Positions 1 to 9,998 of a stretch of 64,000 nt of DNA are shown here, piece after piece. A program made the translations under genes and the position numbers. Numbering within the stretch: position 1 is the first letter of the stretch; every line of letters starts with the position of its first letter. Under the pieces are notes generated by a model, which saw nothing but the letters and a program-made list of their open reading frames with translations, was not told where the DNA came from and made no database searches. This stretch comes from Caulobacter sp. RHG1 (lineage in GTDB: Bacteria; Pseudomonadota; Alphaproteobacteria; Caulobacterales; Caulobacteraceae), in assembly GCF_013181195.1 (NCBI RefSeq), contig NZ_SMZP01000001.1, positions 682,001 through 746,000 of the forward strand, in the 5' to 3' direction.

Positions 1-753
1 ATGAAGAAGGGGACCAAGCTGGACGGCACGGCCCCGCTGCTGCTGTACGGCTACGGCAGCTACGGCATCGCCATGGAGCCCAGCTTCTCGATCCGGAACC
101 TGTCCCTGGTTGATCGCGGCTGGATCTGGGCCACGGCCTGCCCGCGCGGCGGTTCCGAGAAGGGCTGGGGCTGGTTCCTGGACGGCAAGAAGTTCAAGAA
201 GAAGAACACCTTCACCGACTTCATCGCCTGCGCCGAACACCTGCACGGGGCCGGCTACGGCAAGCCGGCCAACACGGTCGCCTATGGCGGCTCGGCCGGC
301 GGCCTGCTGATGGGCGCGATCACCAACATGCGGCCGGACCTGTTCGCCGGGATCATCGCCGCCGTGCCGTTCGTCGACGTGGTCAACACCATGAGCGACA
401 CCACCCTGCCGCTCACCCCGCCGGAATGGCCCGAATGGGGCAATCCACTGGAGGACAAGGCGGCCTACGACTACATCGCCAGCTACTCGCCTTACGACAA
501 CGTGACAGCCAAGCCCTATCCGGCCGTGCTGGCCACTGGCGGCCTGTCGGACCCGCGCGTCACCTACTGGGAGCCCGAGAAGTGGGTCGCCAAGCTGCGG
601 CCGGCCACCACCAGCGGCAATCCGGTGCTCCTGAAGATCAACATGGACGCCGGCCACGGCGGCGCGTCGGGGCGCTTCGACTTCCTGAAGGAGATCGCCC
701 TGGACTACGCCTTCGCCGTCTGGGCGGTCGACAAGGGTTGGACCAAGGCGTGA
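1..753 (+). CDS. Prolyl oligopeptidase family (S9) serine protease, oligopeptidase B-like, C-terminal part
   Basis: This is the catalytic alpha/beta-hydrolase end of an S9 peptidase that cuts peptides after basic or prolyl residues. The nucleophile motif GGSAGG puts Ser at visible residue 98. The acid is probably Asp184 in GLSDPRVTYWEP and the base His219 in DAGHGG, the oligopeptidase B pattern. Full-length relatives are about 700 residues with an N-terminal beta-propeller, so most of the gene lies left of the window and the ATG at base 1 is an internal Met. The stop codon overlaps the GTG start of the following acetyltransferase, which suggests coupled translation. Confidence 0.9.
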   Translation: MKKGTKLDGTAPLLLYGYGSYGIAMEPSFSIRNLSLVDRGWIWATACPRGGSEKGWGWFLDGKKFKKKNTFTDFIACAEHLHGAGYGKPANTVAYGGSAGGLLMGAITNMRPDLFAGIIAAVPFVDVVNTMSDTTLPLTPPEWPEWGNPLEDKAAYDYIASYSPYDNVTAKPYPAVLATGGLSDPRVTYWEPEKWVAKLRPATTSGNPVLLKINMDAGHGGASGRFDFLKEIALDYAFAVWAVDKGWTKA

Positions 754-1301
754 GCTTAGTGATCAGGGCGTCAGCCGACGCCGACGTACCGGCGATCACC
801 GCCGTCTATGCCTGGAACGTCCTGAACGGCTTCGGCACGTTCGAAGAGATCCCGCCCGACGAGGCCGAGATGGCCCGTCGCCGGGCGGCGTTCCTGGACC
901 GCGGCCTGCCCTACCTCGTCGCCGAACTGGACGGAGAGATTCTGGGCTACTGCTACGCTGGCCCGTTCCGCCTGCGCGCGGCCTATCGCTACACGGTCGA
1001 GGACAGCGTCTACGTCTCGCCCAACGCCGTGGGCAAGGGCGTCGGCAAGGCGCTGCTGGCGGCCCTGATCCAGTCTTGCGAAGCTTTGGGCCTGCGACAA
1101 ATGTGCGCGGTGATCGGCGACAGCGAAAACGCCGCTTCGATCGGCCTGCACGCCGCCATGGGCTTTGAAAAGCAAGGCGTTTTCCCGGCCATGGGCTACA
1201 AGTTCGGCCGCTGGGTGGATCTGGTCTGGATGCAGCGCTCGCTGAACGGCGGGAGTGAAACCGCGCCCGACGCCCCGGGGATGTCGCTCAGCGGCGTTTG
1301 A
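750..1301 (+). CDS. GNAT family N-acetyltransferase, phosphinothricin acetyltransferase-like
   Basis: This 183-residue protein has the N-terminal block IRASADADVPAIT, the central YRYTVEDSVYVSP strand and an acetyl-CoA loop around GKGVGKALL. That arrangement is characteristic of the phosphinothricin/methionine-sulfoximine acetyltransferase branch of GNAT enzymes, which acetylate small amino-acid analogues. The natural substrate here is unknown. I chose GTG at 750 because it overlaps the preceding stop (GTGA) and keeps the first beta-strand; GTG at 759 is an alternative. It is probably co-transcribed with the upstream protease gene. Confidence 0.85.
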   Translation: MSLVIRASADADVPAITAVYAWNVLNGFGTFEEIPPDEAEMARRRAAFLDRGLPYLVAELDGEILGYCYAGPFRLRAAYRYTVEDSVYVSPNAVGKGVGKALLAALIQSCEALGLRQMCAVIGDSENAASIGLHAAMGFEKQGVFPAMGYKFGRWVDLVWMQRSLNGGSETAPDAPGMSLSGV

Positions 1302-1373
1302 GATACCGGCGTTCCAAGCAAAGTTTAACCTGTAGGGTCTAGACCTCGCCCCGAGATCAGTCGGGGAACAGGT

Positions 1374-3179
1374 TTGGCGACTTCGCGGACAGAAGAAACG
1401 CGGCCGGCGCAGGTTGCGCTGATGCGCGCTTATGTGCCGATCGCGCGCGGCTACCTGATCGCCGCGGCGATTTACTACGCCCTGATCAGCCTGTCCCACC
1501 CCTACTACGAGACCGGCGCAGCGTTTGCCGTGCTGGAAGGCCTGTCGGCGATCTCGGCGCTCTACGCCTTCGCCAGCTGGTTCGCGCTGGGCCGGGGCAA
1601 GCTGGCGGGTCCTGGGCTGGAGCTGCTGGTCCTGGGCATGAACGCCCTCTTCCTGGGCAACACCCTGGCCTATCAGCTGCTGCATTTCGAACCGGCCAAG
1701 CTGGTCTATTTCGTGCTGATGGCCCTGGTGTTCGCGACCTCGGCCCCCACGCGCCGCGTCGCCATGGTCAGCGTCGCCGCGGCGACCGCCAGTCTGGTCT
1801 GGATGTGCCGTCACGCCCCGGGCGACGCCGTGGGCCAATACATGTTCATCGGCCTGGCCGGCGCCTTCGCGGCCGTCGGCATGTCCAGCCTGATGCGCGG
1901 CGTCGTCGGCCGCGAGGTGCGCGCGCGCCTGGCCAGCGAGGCCCTGACCGAGGACCTGCAGCGCGAACTGACCAACAACCGCCGCCTGCAGGCCGAGGCT
2001 CAGGAGCTGGCCCTGGCGGCCGAGACCGCCAACCGCGCCAAGACCGAGTTCCTGGCCACCATGAGCCACGAGATTCGCACGCCGCTGAACGGCGTGCTGG
2101 GCATGGCCCAGATCATGGCCTCAGGCGAACTGGCCTCCGACCAGCGCCTGCGCCTCGACACCATCACCGCCTCGGGCAAGTCGCTGCTCAGCGTGATCAA
2201 CGCCATCCTGGACATCTCCAAGATCGAAGCCGGCAAGGTCGAGATCGTTTCCGAGCCGTTCGACCTGTGCGCCCAGCTCGACGCGCTGCGCCAGCTCTAT
2301 GACGGCCTGGCGCGCGACAAGGACCTGAGCTTCAGCCTGGACGTCGCTCCCGAGGCCCAAGGCTGGCGGCTGGGCGACGCCGAGCGCCTGCGCCAAGTGC
2401 TGTCGAACCTGATCTCCAACGCCGTGAAGTTCACCAGCTTCGGCGGGGTCCATGTCCTGGTCGAGGGCGACGCAACCAGCCTGACCGCGCATGTGACCGA
2501 CACCGGCGCCGGCATCCCGGAAAATCAGCGCGAGCGCCTGTTCACCAAGTTCGCCCAGCTGGACAGCTCCAGCACCCGCCAGGCCGGGGGTTCAGGCCTG
2601 GGCCTGGCGATCTGCAAGACCCTGACCGAGCTGATGGGCGGCGCGATCGCCTTTTCCGCGCCCCAGGAAGGCGGCGCACGCTTCACCGTCAGCCTGCCGC
2701 TGCCCCGCGTCGCGTCGACCGATACCCCGCAGCCGGAGATCGCCGCCCCCGACCTGGGCGAGGCCGGCGCGCCGCAGATCCTGGTGGTGGACGACAATCA
2801 GACCAACCGCGCCGTCCTGCTGACCCTGCTGGGCCATTTGGGCGTGGTCGGCCAGTTCGCGGTCGACGGCCATGACGCCGTCGCCATGTGGGAGCGCCGC
2901 CATTGGGACGCGATCCTGATGGACATCCACATGCCCGTCATGGACGGCGTTCAGGCCAGCCGCATCATCCGAGAGCGCGAGCGCCAGACCGGACGCCCTC
3001 GCACCCCGATCATCGCCGTCACCGCCAGCGTGCTGAGCCATGAGCGCAAGCTCTATGTCGACGCCGGCATGGACGCCCTGGTCGCCAAGCCTGTGGAGGT
3101 GCCTCGCCTGGTCGAGACCCTCGCCAGGGTGCTGGCGGTCGAGGAAAGCCCCGCCGAAGACCAGGCCGGCGCGGCCTGA
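1374..3179 (+). CDS. Hybrid sensor histidine kinase/response regulator with N-terminal membrane domain
   Basis: A 601-residue membrane kinase. Residues about 20-175 hold some six hydrophobic segments and no extended periplasmic loop, so the stimulus may be sensed in the membrane. A short coiled coil (about 180-220) leads to the HisKA box MSHEIRTPLNG with phospho-His232. The ATPase has NLISNAVKF, DTGAGIP and GGSGLGLAI. A receiver (about 467-590) has Asp517 in LMDIHMPVMDG and the conserved Lys in AKPVE. No HPt domain is present, so phosphotransfer to a separate protein is expected. The TTG start at 1374 follows a GGGGA-rich stretch; ATG at 1422 is possible. It resembles the kinase at 15.8 kb. 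Confidence 0.88.
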   Translation: MATSRTEETRPAQVALMRAYVPIARGYLIAAAIYYALISLSHPYYETGAAFAVLEGLSAISALYAFASWFALGRGKLAGPGLELLVLGMNALFLGNTLAYQLLHFEPAKLVYFVLMALVFATSAPTRRVAMVSVAAATASLVWMCRHAPGDAVGQYMFIGLAGAFAAVGMSSLMRGVVGREVRARLASEALTEDLQRELTNNRRLQAEAQELALAAETANRAKTEFLATMSHEIRTPLNGVLGMAQIMASGELASDQRLRLDTITASGKSLLSVINAILDISKIEAGKVEIVSEPFDLCAQLDALRQLYDGLARDKDLSFSLDVAPEAQGWRLGDAERLRQVLSNLISNAVKFTSFGGVHVLVEGDATSLTAHVTDTGAGIPENQRERLFTKFAQLDSSSTRQAGGSGLGLAICKTLTELMGGAIAFSAPQEGGARFTVSLPLPRVASTDTPQPEIAAPDLGEAGAPQILVVDDNQTNRAVLLTLLGHLGVVGQFAVDGHDAVAMWERRHWDAILMDIHMPVMDGVQASRIIRERERQTGRPRTPIIAVTASVLSHERKLYVDAGMDALVAKPVEVPRLVETLARVLAVEESPAEDQAGAA

Positions 3180-3210
3180 TCCGCCGACAAACCTGATCCA
3201 CAGACAAAAA

Positions 3211-3237
3211 AAGGGGACGCCCCTAGAGCGTCCCCTT
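3211..3237. terminator. Bidirectional intrinsic terminator between hybrid kinase and mucR
   Basis: A perfect 10-bp stem, AAGGGGACGC/GCGTCCCCTT, with a 7-nt loop. It is preceded by a run of A residues and followed by T-rich sequence, so it can terminate both convergent genes. Confidence 0.8.
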
Positions 3238-3267
3238 TCTCGTGTTCTCAAGAGATTGATCGAACGA

Positions 3268-3702
3268 TCAACCCTTGCGACCGCGCGGCGCCTTGGTCTT
3301 GCGGCCGCCCTGGCCCAGGCCGAGGGCCTTGGCCATTTGCGACCGGGCCTCGCTGTAGGCGGGCGCCGTGGTCGGATAGTCGTTGGGCAGGCCCCACTTG
3401 GCCTTGTACTCGGCCACGGTCATGCCGTGCGTGGTCAGGTGGCGCTTCAGCGTCTTGTAGGGCTTGCCGTCCTCGAAGCTGATCAGGGCTTCGGGCGTGA
3501 TGCTCTTGCGGATCTGAGCCGGCGTCGCCTTGCTGACCGCCTCGACGGTCGGCGCGGGCGGGGCGCCGATATTGGCCAGAGCATCGTGCGTCGCGCGGAT
3601 CAGCGCAGGCAGGTCCGACACCGGCGTAGAATTGTTGGCCACATAATTGGCGACGATTTCAGCCGTAAGCTCGATCAGGGTCGCTTTGTCTTCCACGATC
3701 AC
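3268..3702 (-). CDS. mucR: MucR/Ros family transcriptional regulator
   Basis: This 144-residue protein is a Ros/MucR regulator; in Caulobacter the MucR proteins repress G1-phase, cell-cycle and surface genes. The N-terminal half (about 1-50) matches the oligomerisation region. The C-terminal half carries LKRHLTTHGMTVAEYKAKWGLP and the family tail APAYSEARSQMAKALGLGQ. The two Cys of the Ros zinc finger are replaced by Ser75 and Asp78 (ISFED), while His88 and His92 remain. The start is GTG (3700-3702) with GGGGA about 9 nt upstream. Its own promoter must lie in the gap at 3703-4207. Confidence 0.9.
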   Translation of the reverse strand: MIVEDKATLIELTAEIVANYVANNSTPVSDLPALIRATHDALANIGAPPAPTVEAVSKATPAQIRKSITPEALISFEDGKPYKTLKRHLTTHGMTVAEYKAKWGLPNDYPTTAPAYSEARSQMAKALGLGQGGRKTKAPRGRKG

Positions 3703-4207
3703 AACTCCATTCCCCTATTCGTCCGGAGTTACACCCTCTCATCAGAAAAACAAGTAGTGCGATGGCAGAAACTCTCCAAGTTCGTGACATATCGTAACAA
3801 TTGACTGTCATTGAGATCGATCAACGAGGCAAATTTCCCGTCAACTATAGCCACGATGATCTTGATTTCAGACACCGCCGACTCAGCGGGCCTCGTTGCG
3901 ACACCGCTCTATCTCGCAACTGCGAACTCGACTGACGCCTGAACAGGCTTCCCGCGCGCCAATACCGATGCAATGCGAATCGAAATTCGATGAGCACGCA
4001 AGCGTTGAACCCCAACGCCGCCATACACTCATGCGTCGACTAAACGATTGCACAACTCAACTTGAAGCGAGGCGCGGTAAATCCGCCCGTAGCCTTGGCA
4101 GATTCACGGGATCGAGGACGGCCTCAGCACAGCCAAGCGCAGGCCTCTCGCAAGGCAAGCGAAGCCTCCGGTGAGGTCGCTTCGAATGCTGACTATTCGG
4201 AGAGAAG
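3703..4207. other. Intergenic region upstream of mucR
   Basis: About 500 bp without a convincing gene. The part nearest mucR (about 3730-3860) is AT-rich for this genome and probably holds the mucR promoter. Short open frames here have no family resemblance or ribosome-binding site. No strong terminator was seen. Confidence 0.5.
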
Positions 4208-4281
4208 TGGCTGGGGAACTAGGACTCGAACCTAGAATGACGGTACCAAAAACCGCTGTGTTACCATTACACCATTCCCCA
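4208..4281 (-). tRNA. tRNA-Gln (TTG anticodon)
   Basis: On the minus strand the 7-bp acceptor TGGGGAA/TTCCCCA is followed by discriminator G and an encoded CCA (4208-4210). The anticodon stem GCGGT/ACCGT encloses loop TTTTGGT, giving anticodon TTG. The T-arm reads TAGGTTCGAGTCCTA. Length with CCA is 74 nt. It diverges from tRNA-Pro. Confidence 0.96.
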
Positions 4282-4446
4282 GCAGGAACGGCTAAACCCC
4301 GTGGGGCCCGGCGAGGCGGTGGAAATAGCTCACGACTCGGATGGATGCAACAGGCCATTTCAGAAGTTTTTTCGGCCTGTCGCACGAACGTCGAAAAAGG
4401 CGCTTGCGTCCTCTGAAACCCACACCTATAAGGCCGGCCTCCAAGT

Positions 4447-4523
4447 CGGAGTGTGGCTCAGTCTGGTAGAGCACTGCGTTCGGGACGCAGGGGTCGCAGG
4501 TTCAAATCCTGCCACTCCGACCA
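4447..4523 (+). tRNA. tRNA-Pro (CGG anticodon)
   Basis: The acceptor stem CGGAGTG/CACTCCG is followed by discriminator A and an encoded CCA. The anticodon stem CTGCG/CGCAG encloses TTCGGGA, giving anticodon CGG. The T-loop is TTCAAAT. Length with CCA is 77 nt. It reads CCG, a frequent proline codon in a high-GC genome. Confidence 0.96.
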
Positions 4524-4697
4524 TTTTCCCCCGCTAACCAGAAGCGGGAAACTTTCCAAGAAAACAGAAGCTTAGGCGTCGCGAAAGCGGCGCCTTGCCT
4601 GCGCCTGCAGGGAACGCTCTCGCATTGCGCGCTCTTCATTTGGTCGCAACGCGAACCGTGTTTAGCTTGTCGCGAATTTTCGAGAGCGGGTTTCCCG

Positions 4698-6482
4698 ATG
4701 AAGCAGTTCTTCCTGACCGTCGCCGGCGTCTTCGTCGGCCTCTTGCTGTTTGTGGTCGGGGTTCCCTTCCTGCTGATCGTGATGGCCGCGGGCGCGACAC
4801 GTCCGACGCCGGTTCCCGCCCAGGCGGTGCTGCAGCTGGACCTCCGCAGCGGCCTGACCGACCAGGCGCCTAAGAGCCCGTTCGCGGCCCTGGGCTCGGG
4901 AGGCACGTCGGTGCTGTCGATCATCGAGACGATGCGGCGCGCCGAGAAGGACGACAAGGTCAAGGCGATCCTGGTGCGCCTGCCCGAGGGCGGCCTGGCG
5001 CCGGCCGCCGCCGACGAGCTGCGCCTGGCCCTCAAGCATTTCCGCGAGACGGGCAAGAAGCCCGTCTATGCTCACAGCCAGGGGCTCTATCCCTCCGGCA
5101 TGATCACCTCGACCTACATGGTCGGCGCGGCCGCCAGCGAATTCTGGATGCAGCCTGATTCCAGCTTCCAGGCCGTCGGCGTGTCGTCGGAGTCGATGTT
5201 CTTCAAGCGCTTCTTCGACAAGTACGGCGTCAAGGCCGACTACGAGCAGCGCTACGAGTACAAGAACGCCGTAAACCCCTATCTCTACAGCGACTACACC
5301 CCGGCCCACCGGGAATCGACGCTGTCCTGGATGGGCTCGGTCTACGGCTCGGCCCTGACTCACGCGGCGATCGATCGCAAGCGCGAGCCCGCCCAACTGA
5401 TCAAGACCCTCGAGAGCGGCCCCTACAGCGCCGAGGAGGCCGTGGAGAAGGGCTTGATCGACAAGGTTGGCCAGGTCAGCGACATCCAGGCCCTGGCGCT
5501 GGAAAAGGCCGGCAAGAACGCCAAGCTGATCGACTTCGGCGACTACGCCTCGCGGTCCAAGCCGCCGACCGTCAAGACGGGCCCTGCCATCGCAGTGATC
5601 GGGGCCGAGGGCGCGATCGTCACGGGCGCAGGCGGCGGCGGCTCGCCGTTCGGCGGCGACAGCAACGTCTATTCCGACGACGTGGCCAAGGCCTTCCGCG
5701 ACGCGACCGAGGACAAGGACGTCAAGGCGATCGTCTTTCGCGTCTCCTCGCCCGGCGGCTCCGACACAGCCTCCGAGCAGATCCTGGCGGCCGTCAAGGC
5801 GGCCAAGGCGGCCGGTAAGCCCGTCGTCGTCAGCATGGGGACCTATGCGGCCTCGGGCGGCTACTGGATCAGCAGTGCGGCCGACTCGATCGTCGCCCAG
5901 CCCTCCACCCTGACGGGCTCCATCGGCGTCTACGGCGGCAAGTTCGCTGTCGGCGACGCTCTCGCCCGGTTCGGCGTCGACAGCCGGCCGCTGCACGTCG
6001 GCGGCGACTACTCGGAAGCCTTCGCCGCCGGTCAGGGCTTCACGCCCGAACAGCGCGCCAAGTTCGCCGGCTGGATGGACCATATCTATGCCGGCTTCAT
6101 CAATCGCGTGGCCGAGGGCCGCAAGCTGCCGCCGGCCCGTGTGCGCGAGATCGCCAAGGGCCGCGTCTGGACCGGCGAGCAGGCCAAGCAGATCGGCCTC
6201 GTGGACGAGTTGGGCGGCTTCTATGACGCCGTCGACAAGGCCCGCGCCCTGGCCAAGCTGAAGGACGACGTGCGCCTCAAGCGCATGGACGGCGCCAAGT
6301 CGCCGTTCGAGGCCTTCGAGCAGTTTCTGGGGGTCAGCGAGACCTCGGCCCGCACCTTGGCCGCTGCGGCCTGGGTGATGGGCGATCCGCGCTCGCAGGC
6401 GATCCTCGACGAGATGGCCAAGGCCCGCCTGCGCGCTGCGCCCGGCGGCGCCGCGGTCCTGGCCGATACGCCGGTGCGGTAG
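4698..6482 (+). CDS. sppA: Signal peptide peptidase SppA, 67-kDa tandem type
   Basis: A 594-residue membrane-anchored S49 serine protease that degrades cleaved signal peptides. One N-terminal membrane segment (about 5-30) is followed by two S49 repeats, as in the E. coli 67K enzyme. The catalytic pair is split between them: Lys189 in [10 protein letters not shown] of the first repeat and Ser386 in [10 protein letters not shown] of the second. The C-terminal repeat also has the TGSIGVYGG loop. It stands as a single gene ended by a strong terminator. Confidence 0.95.
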   Translation: MKQFFLTVAGVFVGLLLFVVGVPFLLIVMAAGATRPTPVPAQAVLQLDLRSGLTDQAPKSPFAALGSGGTSVLSIIETMRRAEKDDKVKAILVRLPEGGLAPAAADELRLALKHFRETGKKPVYAHSQGLYPSGMITSTYMVGAAASEFWMQPDSSFQAVGVSSESMFFKRFFDKYGVKADYEQRYEYKNAVNPYLYSDYTPAHRESTLSWMGSVYGSALTHAAIDRKREPAQLIKTLESGPYSAEEAVEKGLIDKVGQVSDIQALALEKAGKNAKLIDFGDYASRSKPPTVKTGPAIAVIGAEGAIVTGAGGGGSPFGGDSNVYSDDVAKAFRDATEDKDVKAIVFRVSSPGGSDTASEQILAAVKAAKAAGKPVVVSMGTYAASGGYWISSAADSIVAQPSTLTGSIGVYGGKFAVGDALARFGVDSRPLHVGGDYSEAFAAGQGFTPEQRAKFAGWMDHIYAGFINRVAEGRKLPPARVREIAKGRVWTGEQAKQIGLVDELGGFYDAVDKARALAKLKDDVRLKRMDGAKSPFEAFEQFLGVSETSARTLAAAAWVMGDPRSQAILDEMAKARLRAAPGGAAVLADTPVR

Positions 6483-6507
6483 AGCGCTCCACAGCCCAAG
6501 ACCACAG

Positions 6508-6539
6508 AAAGCCGCCCGGCGTCCGTCGGGCGGCTTTTT
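6508..6539 (+). terminator. Intrinsic terminator of sppA
   Basis: Stem GCCGCCCG/CGGGCGGC (6511-6518 and 6527-6534), extended by AAA/TTT pairs, followed by TTTTT. Confidence 0.9.
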
Positions 6540-6741
6540 CGTGTGCGTGAGGCAGTCGTGTTCGGATGAGCGGCCCCTGCCCCTCCCCGCCCCGTTCAGC
6601 CCCCGCGCGAAGGCGCGGGGTGTAGTGCGCCTCGCCAGGCTTCAGATGACGCAGGAACCCAGCCAGCTCTTCTCCTGGCTTGCGCCTACGCCTCTGCGCA
6701 AGGACGTGGCCGGCCATCGCCTCGCTGATCAACGCGCAAAG

Positions 6742-6770
6742 AAAAACGGCGGGCTCTTGCGAGCCCGCCG
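6742..6770 (-). terminator. Intrinsic terminator of the Oar-like receptor gene
   Basis: A perfect 10-bp stem CGGCGGGCTC/GAGCCCGCCG with a 4-nt loop. On the minus strand it is followed by TTTTT (complement of 6742-6746). Confidence 0.9.
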
Positions 6771-6797
6771 CCTTCCGTTCGCTTCCGCTGGAGCGGA

Positions 6798-9700
6798 TTA
6801 GAACTGCAGATCGAAGCCGAAGCGGATCGACCGCGGCGTCTGGTAGGTCGTCGGAGCCATGTAGTCCAAACGAGCCGTGTTCAGGGCGCTTTCCCCGAAC
6901 TCGTTACGCTCCGACACGCCCTTCAGGTTGAAGACGTTGAAGATGTCGGCGCGCAGGACCAGCGAGCTGTCATCCGAGCCGATCATCGGCAGGCCCGGGA
7001 CGAACTTCGACGGCACGGTGTAGCGCACCGAAGCGTCGAAACGCGTGACCCAATCGCTGTCGAAGGCCGTACCGCGGTTCACGAGCTTGCTGCCGCAGTA
7101 GCGCGAAGCCGCACCGTAGCTCGAGTTAGCCACTTGCGAGTCCGGAGCCGAGCCGTCCGGCGCGAAGCCGATGCAGCCGTACTTACGCGGCGAGATCACC
7201 GACAGGTTGCCACCGAACAGCAGGTTGTCGGTCAGAGCATACGAACCGAACAGCTTCAGCTGGTGACCACGGTGGTTCGGCAGCAGGCCGTACGAACCGG
7301 GGACGAACGCCAGGTGGTCGAAGTCGACGGTGATGCCGGCGTCGGCTTGGCCGTTGTCCGAACGCGCCTGACCTTCGAAGTTACCCTTCGATTCCGAGAC
7401 GACGTACGACCCTTGCAGGCCCCACTTGCCATCGAACGAACGCTCGAAGTTGAACTCGAGGCCGAGGTATTCGCGCTTCACCTTCGGGAAGCCCAGTTGG
7501 GCGGCCGTGACGGTGATGGTGCGGATCTGGGTCTCGCCCGGCAGCGGGTCGCTGAGGGTGATCACAGCGTCCTTGCCCGGGTTGATGATCAGGTACTGGT
7601 GCTCACCACCCCAGATGGCGGCGCAGCCCGTACCGCCGGCGCCGCTGGCGCCGCGGACCGACGGATAACCGTTGGCCAAGCACCAGTTTTGGATGCCGTA
7701 GTCGAGCAGGGCGTCTTCCGACACGCGGCCCAGGGTGCGGTAGGTCAGGTTGACGCCAGCGCGCCACAGCGGGCCGAAGCGGTGCTCGTAACCCAGGATG
7801 TATTCGTCCTGATAGGTCGAACCCAGGTTCTTGGCGGCGACGGCTTCCGGATCCGGCGAGCGACCGTTGTTACGGGTGACGCAGGCATACGAGTTGACCG
7901 GAGCGATCGAACCGACGGCCGCGACGCAGGGCTGCAGCGTGCCGGGGTTCGAGGCGGAACCGATGATCTGAGCGCCGAGACCCGCGGTGGGCAGGCCCGT
8001 GGTGGTGCTCAGGTTGGTGAACGCCAGAGCGCCGCCAGCCGGCAGGAAGAACTGCGAGTTGTCGATGGCCGGCGAAGCCGCGCGGAACGCGGTGTTCGAG
8101 GCGACCGGCACGAAGGTGCGGCCGTACGAGCCATAGATCTTGTCGTTACGATCGCCGAAGACGTCGTAAGCGAAGCCCATGCGCAGACCAACTTCGTTGT
8201 CGAAGCTGGAGAACACTTGGCCGTTCGGGTCGGCGACGGCGAACTGGTCGCGACGCACGCCCAGGTTCAGGGTCAGACGATCGGTGATGTCCCAGGCGTC
8301 CTGGATGTAGATCGCCTTGTTGACGCCGTCGAAGCCGCCACCGGTTTCGAACTTACGCAGCTCGACATATTCCTGGTTCGCAGCAACCAGACCGCCGAGA
8401 GCGCCGCCGGCCGGAGCGCGACGATAGATGTAGTTGTAGCCGCCGTTACGACGGGTGAACTCGGTCAGCGTGGTGTTTTCGCGGTCGTAACCGGCGCGAA
8501 TGTGGTGCGAACCGAACAGCTTGAAGTACAGGTCGACGTCGCCGCGATAGAATTCACGTTCGGCGATGAACGGGAAGGTGCTGGCGGCGGCGGTCTGACG
8601 GCTCAGGGTCGTCGTGGAGCCACGGGCGTCTTGAACCAGCGGTTCGCCGATCAGGTTGCCGACGTTGGCGTTGTCGACTTCGCTGCGGCCGTAGGCGGCC
8701 GAAACGGTCAGCCAGTCGGTGAAGCTGCCGGTGTAGCGAGCGACGTAGTTCTCACCACCTTGGTACAGCGTGTTCGCCGCCGTGCGGCCGCCGACGATCT
8801 GGTCGGTGTCCAGCGAGTAGCGATAGACGTCGCTCTTTTGCTTACGGCTGGTGTCGAAGTAGGTGAATTCCAGGTGCTGACGGTCGGTGATGTAGCCGTC
8901 CAGCTTGAAGGCGTAGAACGGGTCCGACGTACGGAACTTGCTCACGTTGCTTTGAGCGCCAGCGGCCGGCTGGAAGATGTTGGTGGCCGACTGGGTTTCC
9001 AGGCTGTTGAACGAGGCCAGGCCGTAGAAGAACAGGTGGTCCGGGATGATCGGGCCGCCGGCTTCGACGATCAGGCTCTTGTCCGTGCGCTTGGACATCG
9101 AGTTGCGCGTGGTCAGAGCGTTCGGAGCCTGCTCGCGCAGCGAGTTGGGCTCGTAGTTGCCGTGCAGGGCGAAGGTGAAGTCGTTCGAGCCCGACTTGGT
9201 GACGGCGTTGATCATGGCGCCGGTGCCGCGGCCGAATTCGGCGGGGAAGCCGCCGGTCTTCACTTCAACCGACTTGTAGAATTCGAACGGAACGGTAGCG
9301 CCACCGATGCCGTTGACGAAGTTCGTGATGTTCAGGCCGTTGACGTAGAAAACGTTTTCGCCGAGCGACGAACCACCGATGGCGGCTTGCGACTGGCCCT
9401 GCTGCGTGAAGGCCGCGGCCGAGTCGCCGGGGATGGCCGACGGAGCCAGCAGCGTCAGAGCGGTGACGTTCCGGGCGATCGGGACTTGCTTGGCCAGGGT
9501 TTCGACGTCGACGACGAGGCCGGTCGTGGTGTTGGCGAAGTCCAGCTGCGGGTTGGCGGTGCCGGTGATGACGATTTCCGAAACGGCTTCGCCTTCACCC
9601 GCCAGGGTGAAGCTGTAGTTCGAGGCCGAGCCGGCGCGGACGCGGACGTTGCCGTCGTTGGCGGCGACGAAGCCACCCTTGTTGATCGAAACCGAGTAGC

Positions 9701-9998
9701 CGCCCGACGGGATCAGGGCAGCGCGGAATTCGCCCGACGAGTTGGTCGTCAGGTTACGCTCGAAGCCCTGGGCCAGCGACTTCACGACGACGGTCGCGCC
9801 GGCGATCGGAGCGCCCGAGGTGTCGTTGACGGTGCCGACCAGCGTACCGTTTTGATAGTCCTGCGCGCTGGCCACGGCCGGAGCGAAGGTAGCGACCGTC
9901 AACGCAGCCATCGGCGCCGCCACGGTGGCGATGCCGGCGAGCAGCGTGGACGTCAGCAGGCGCGAGCGCGCGCTACCCTTGGTGGAATTCGTATTCAT
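6798..9998 (-). CDS. TonB-dependent receptor with N-terminal carboxypeptidase-regulatory-like domain (Oar-like)
   Basis: A 1066-residue outer-membrane protein. A long signal peptide ends near PAVASAQ. A CarboxypepD_reg-like beta-sandwich follows (GTLVGTVNDTSGAPIAGATVVVK), then a plug region (about 140-260) and a large 22-strand barrel ending in a C-terminal Phe (RSIRFGFDLQF). This order is that of Oar-type receptors, whose ligands may be proteins, peptides or glycans. The ligand here cannot be told. I chose ATG at 9996-9998 because GAGGGGA lies 6 nt upstream. It is a single gene with its own terminator. Confidence 0.92.
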   Translation of the reverse strand: MNTNSTKGSARSRLLTSTLLAGIATVAAPMAALTVATFAPAVASAQDYQNGTLVGTVNDTSGAPIAGATVVVKSLAQGFERNLTTNSSGEFRAALIPSGGYSVSINKGGFVAANDGNVRVRAGSASNYSFTLAGEGEAVSEIVITGTANPQLDFANTTTGLVVDVETLAKQVPIARNVTALTLLAPSAIPGDSAAAFTQQGQSQAAIGGSSLGENVFYVNGLNITNFVNGIGGATVPFEFYKSVEVKTGGFPAEFGRGTGAMINAVTKSGSNDFTFALHGNYEPNSLREQAPNALTTRNSMSKRTDKSLIVEAGGPIIPDHLFFYGLASFNSLETQSATNIFQPAAGAQSNVSKFRTSDPFYAFKLDGYITDRQHLEFTYFDTSRKQKSDVYRYSLDTDQIVGGRTAANTLYQGGENYVARYTGSFTDWLTVSAAYGRSEVDNANVGNLIGEPLVQDARGSTTTLSRQTAAASTFPFIAEREFYRGDVDLYFKLFGSHHIRAGYDRENTTLTEFTRRNGGYNYIYRRAPAGGALGGLVAANQEYVELRKFETGGGFDGVNKAIYIQDAWDITDRLTLNLGVRRDQFAVADPNGQVFSSFDNEVGLRMGFAYDVFGDRNDKIYGSYGRTFVPVASNTAFRAASPAIDNSQFFLPAGGALAFTNLSTTTGLPTAGLGAQIIGSASNPGTLQPCVAAVGSIAPVNSYACVTRNNGRSPDPEAVAAKNLGSTYQDEYILGYEHRFGPLWRAGVNLTYRTLGRVSEDALLDYGIQNWCLANGYPSVRGASGAGGTGCAAIWGGEHQYLIINPGKDAVITLSDPLPGETQIRTITVTAAQLGFPKVKREYLGLEFNFERSFDGKWGLQGSYVVSESKGNFEGQARSDNGQADAGITVDFDHLAFVPGSYGLLPNHRGHQLKLFGSYALTDNLLFGGNLSVISPRKYGCIGFAPDGSAPDSQVANSSYGAASRYCGSKLVNRGTAFDSDWVTRFDASVRYTVPSKFVPGLPMIGSDDSSLVLRADIFNVFNLKGVSERNEFGESALNTARLDYMAPTTYQTPRSIRFGFDLQF

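Noticed and set aside
4662-6083. Long minus-strand frame opposite sppA
   Set aside because: It is a shadow of sppA, which has both catalytic residues. The translation has no recognisable motif.
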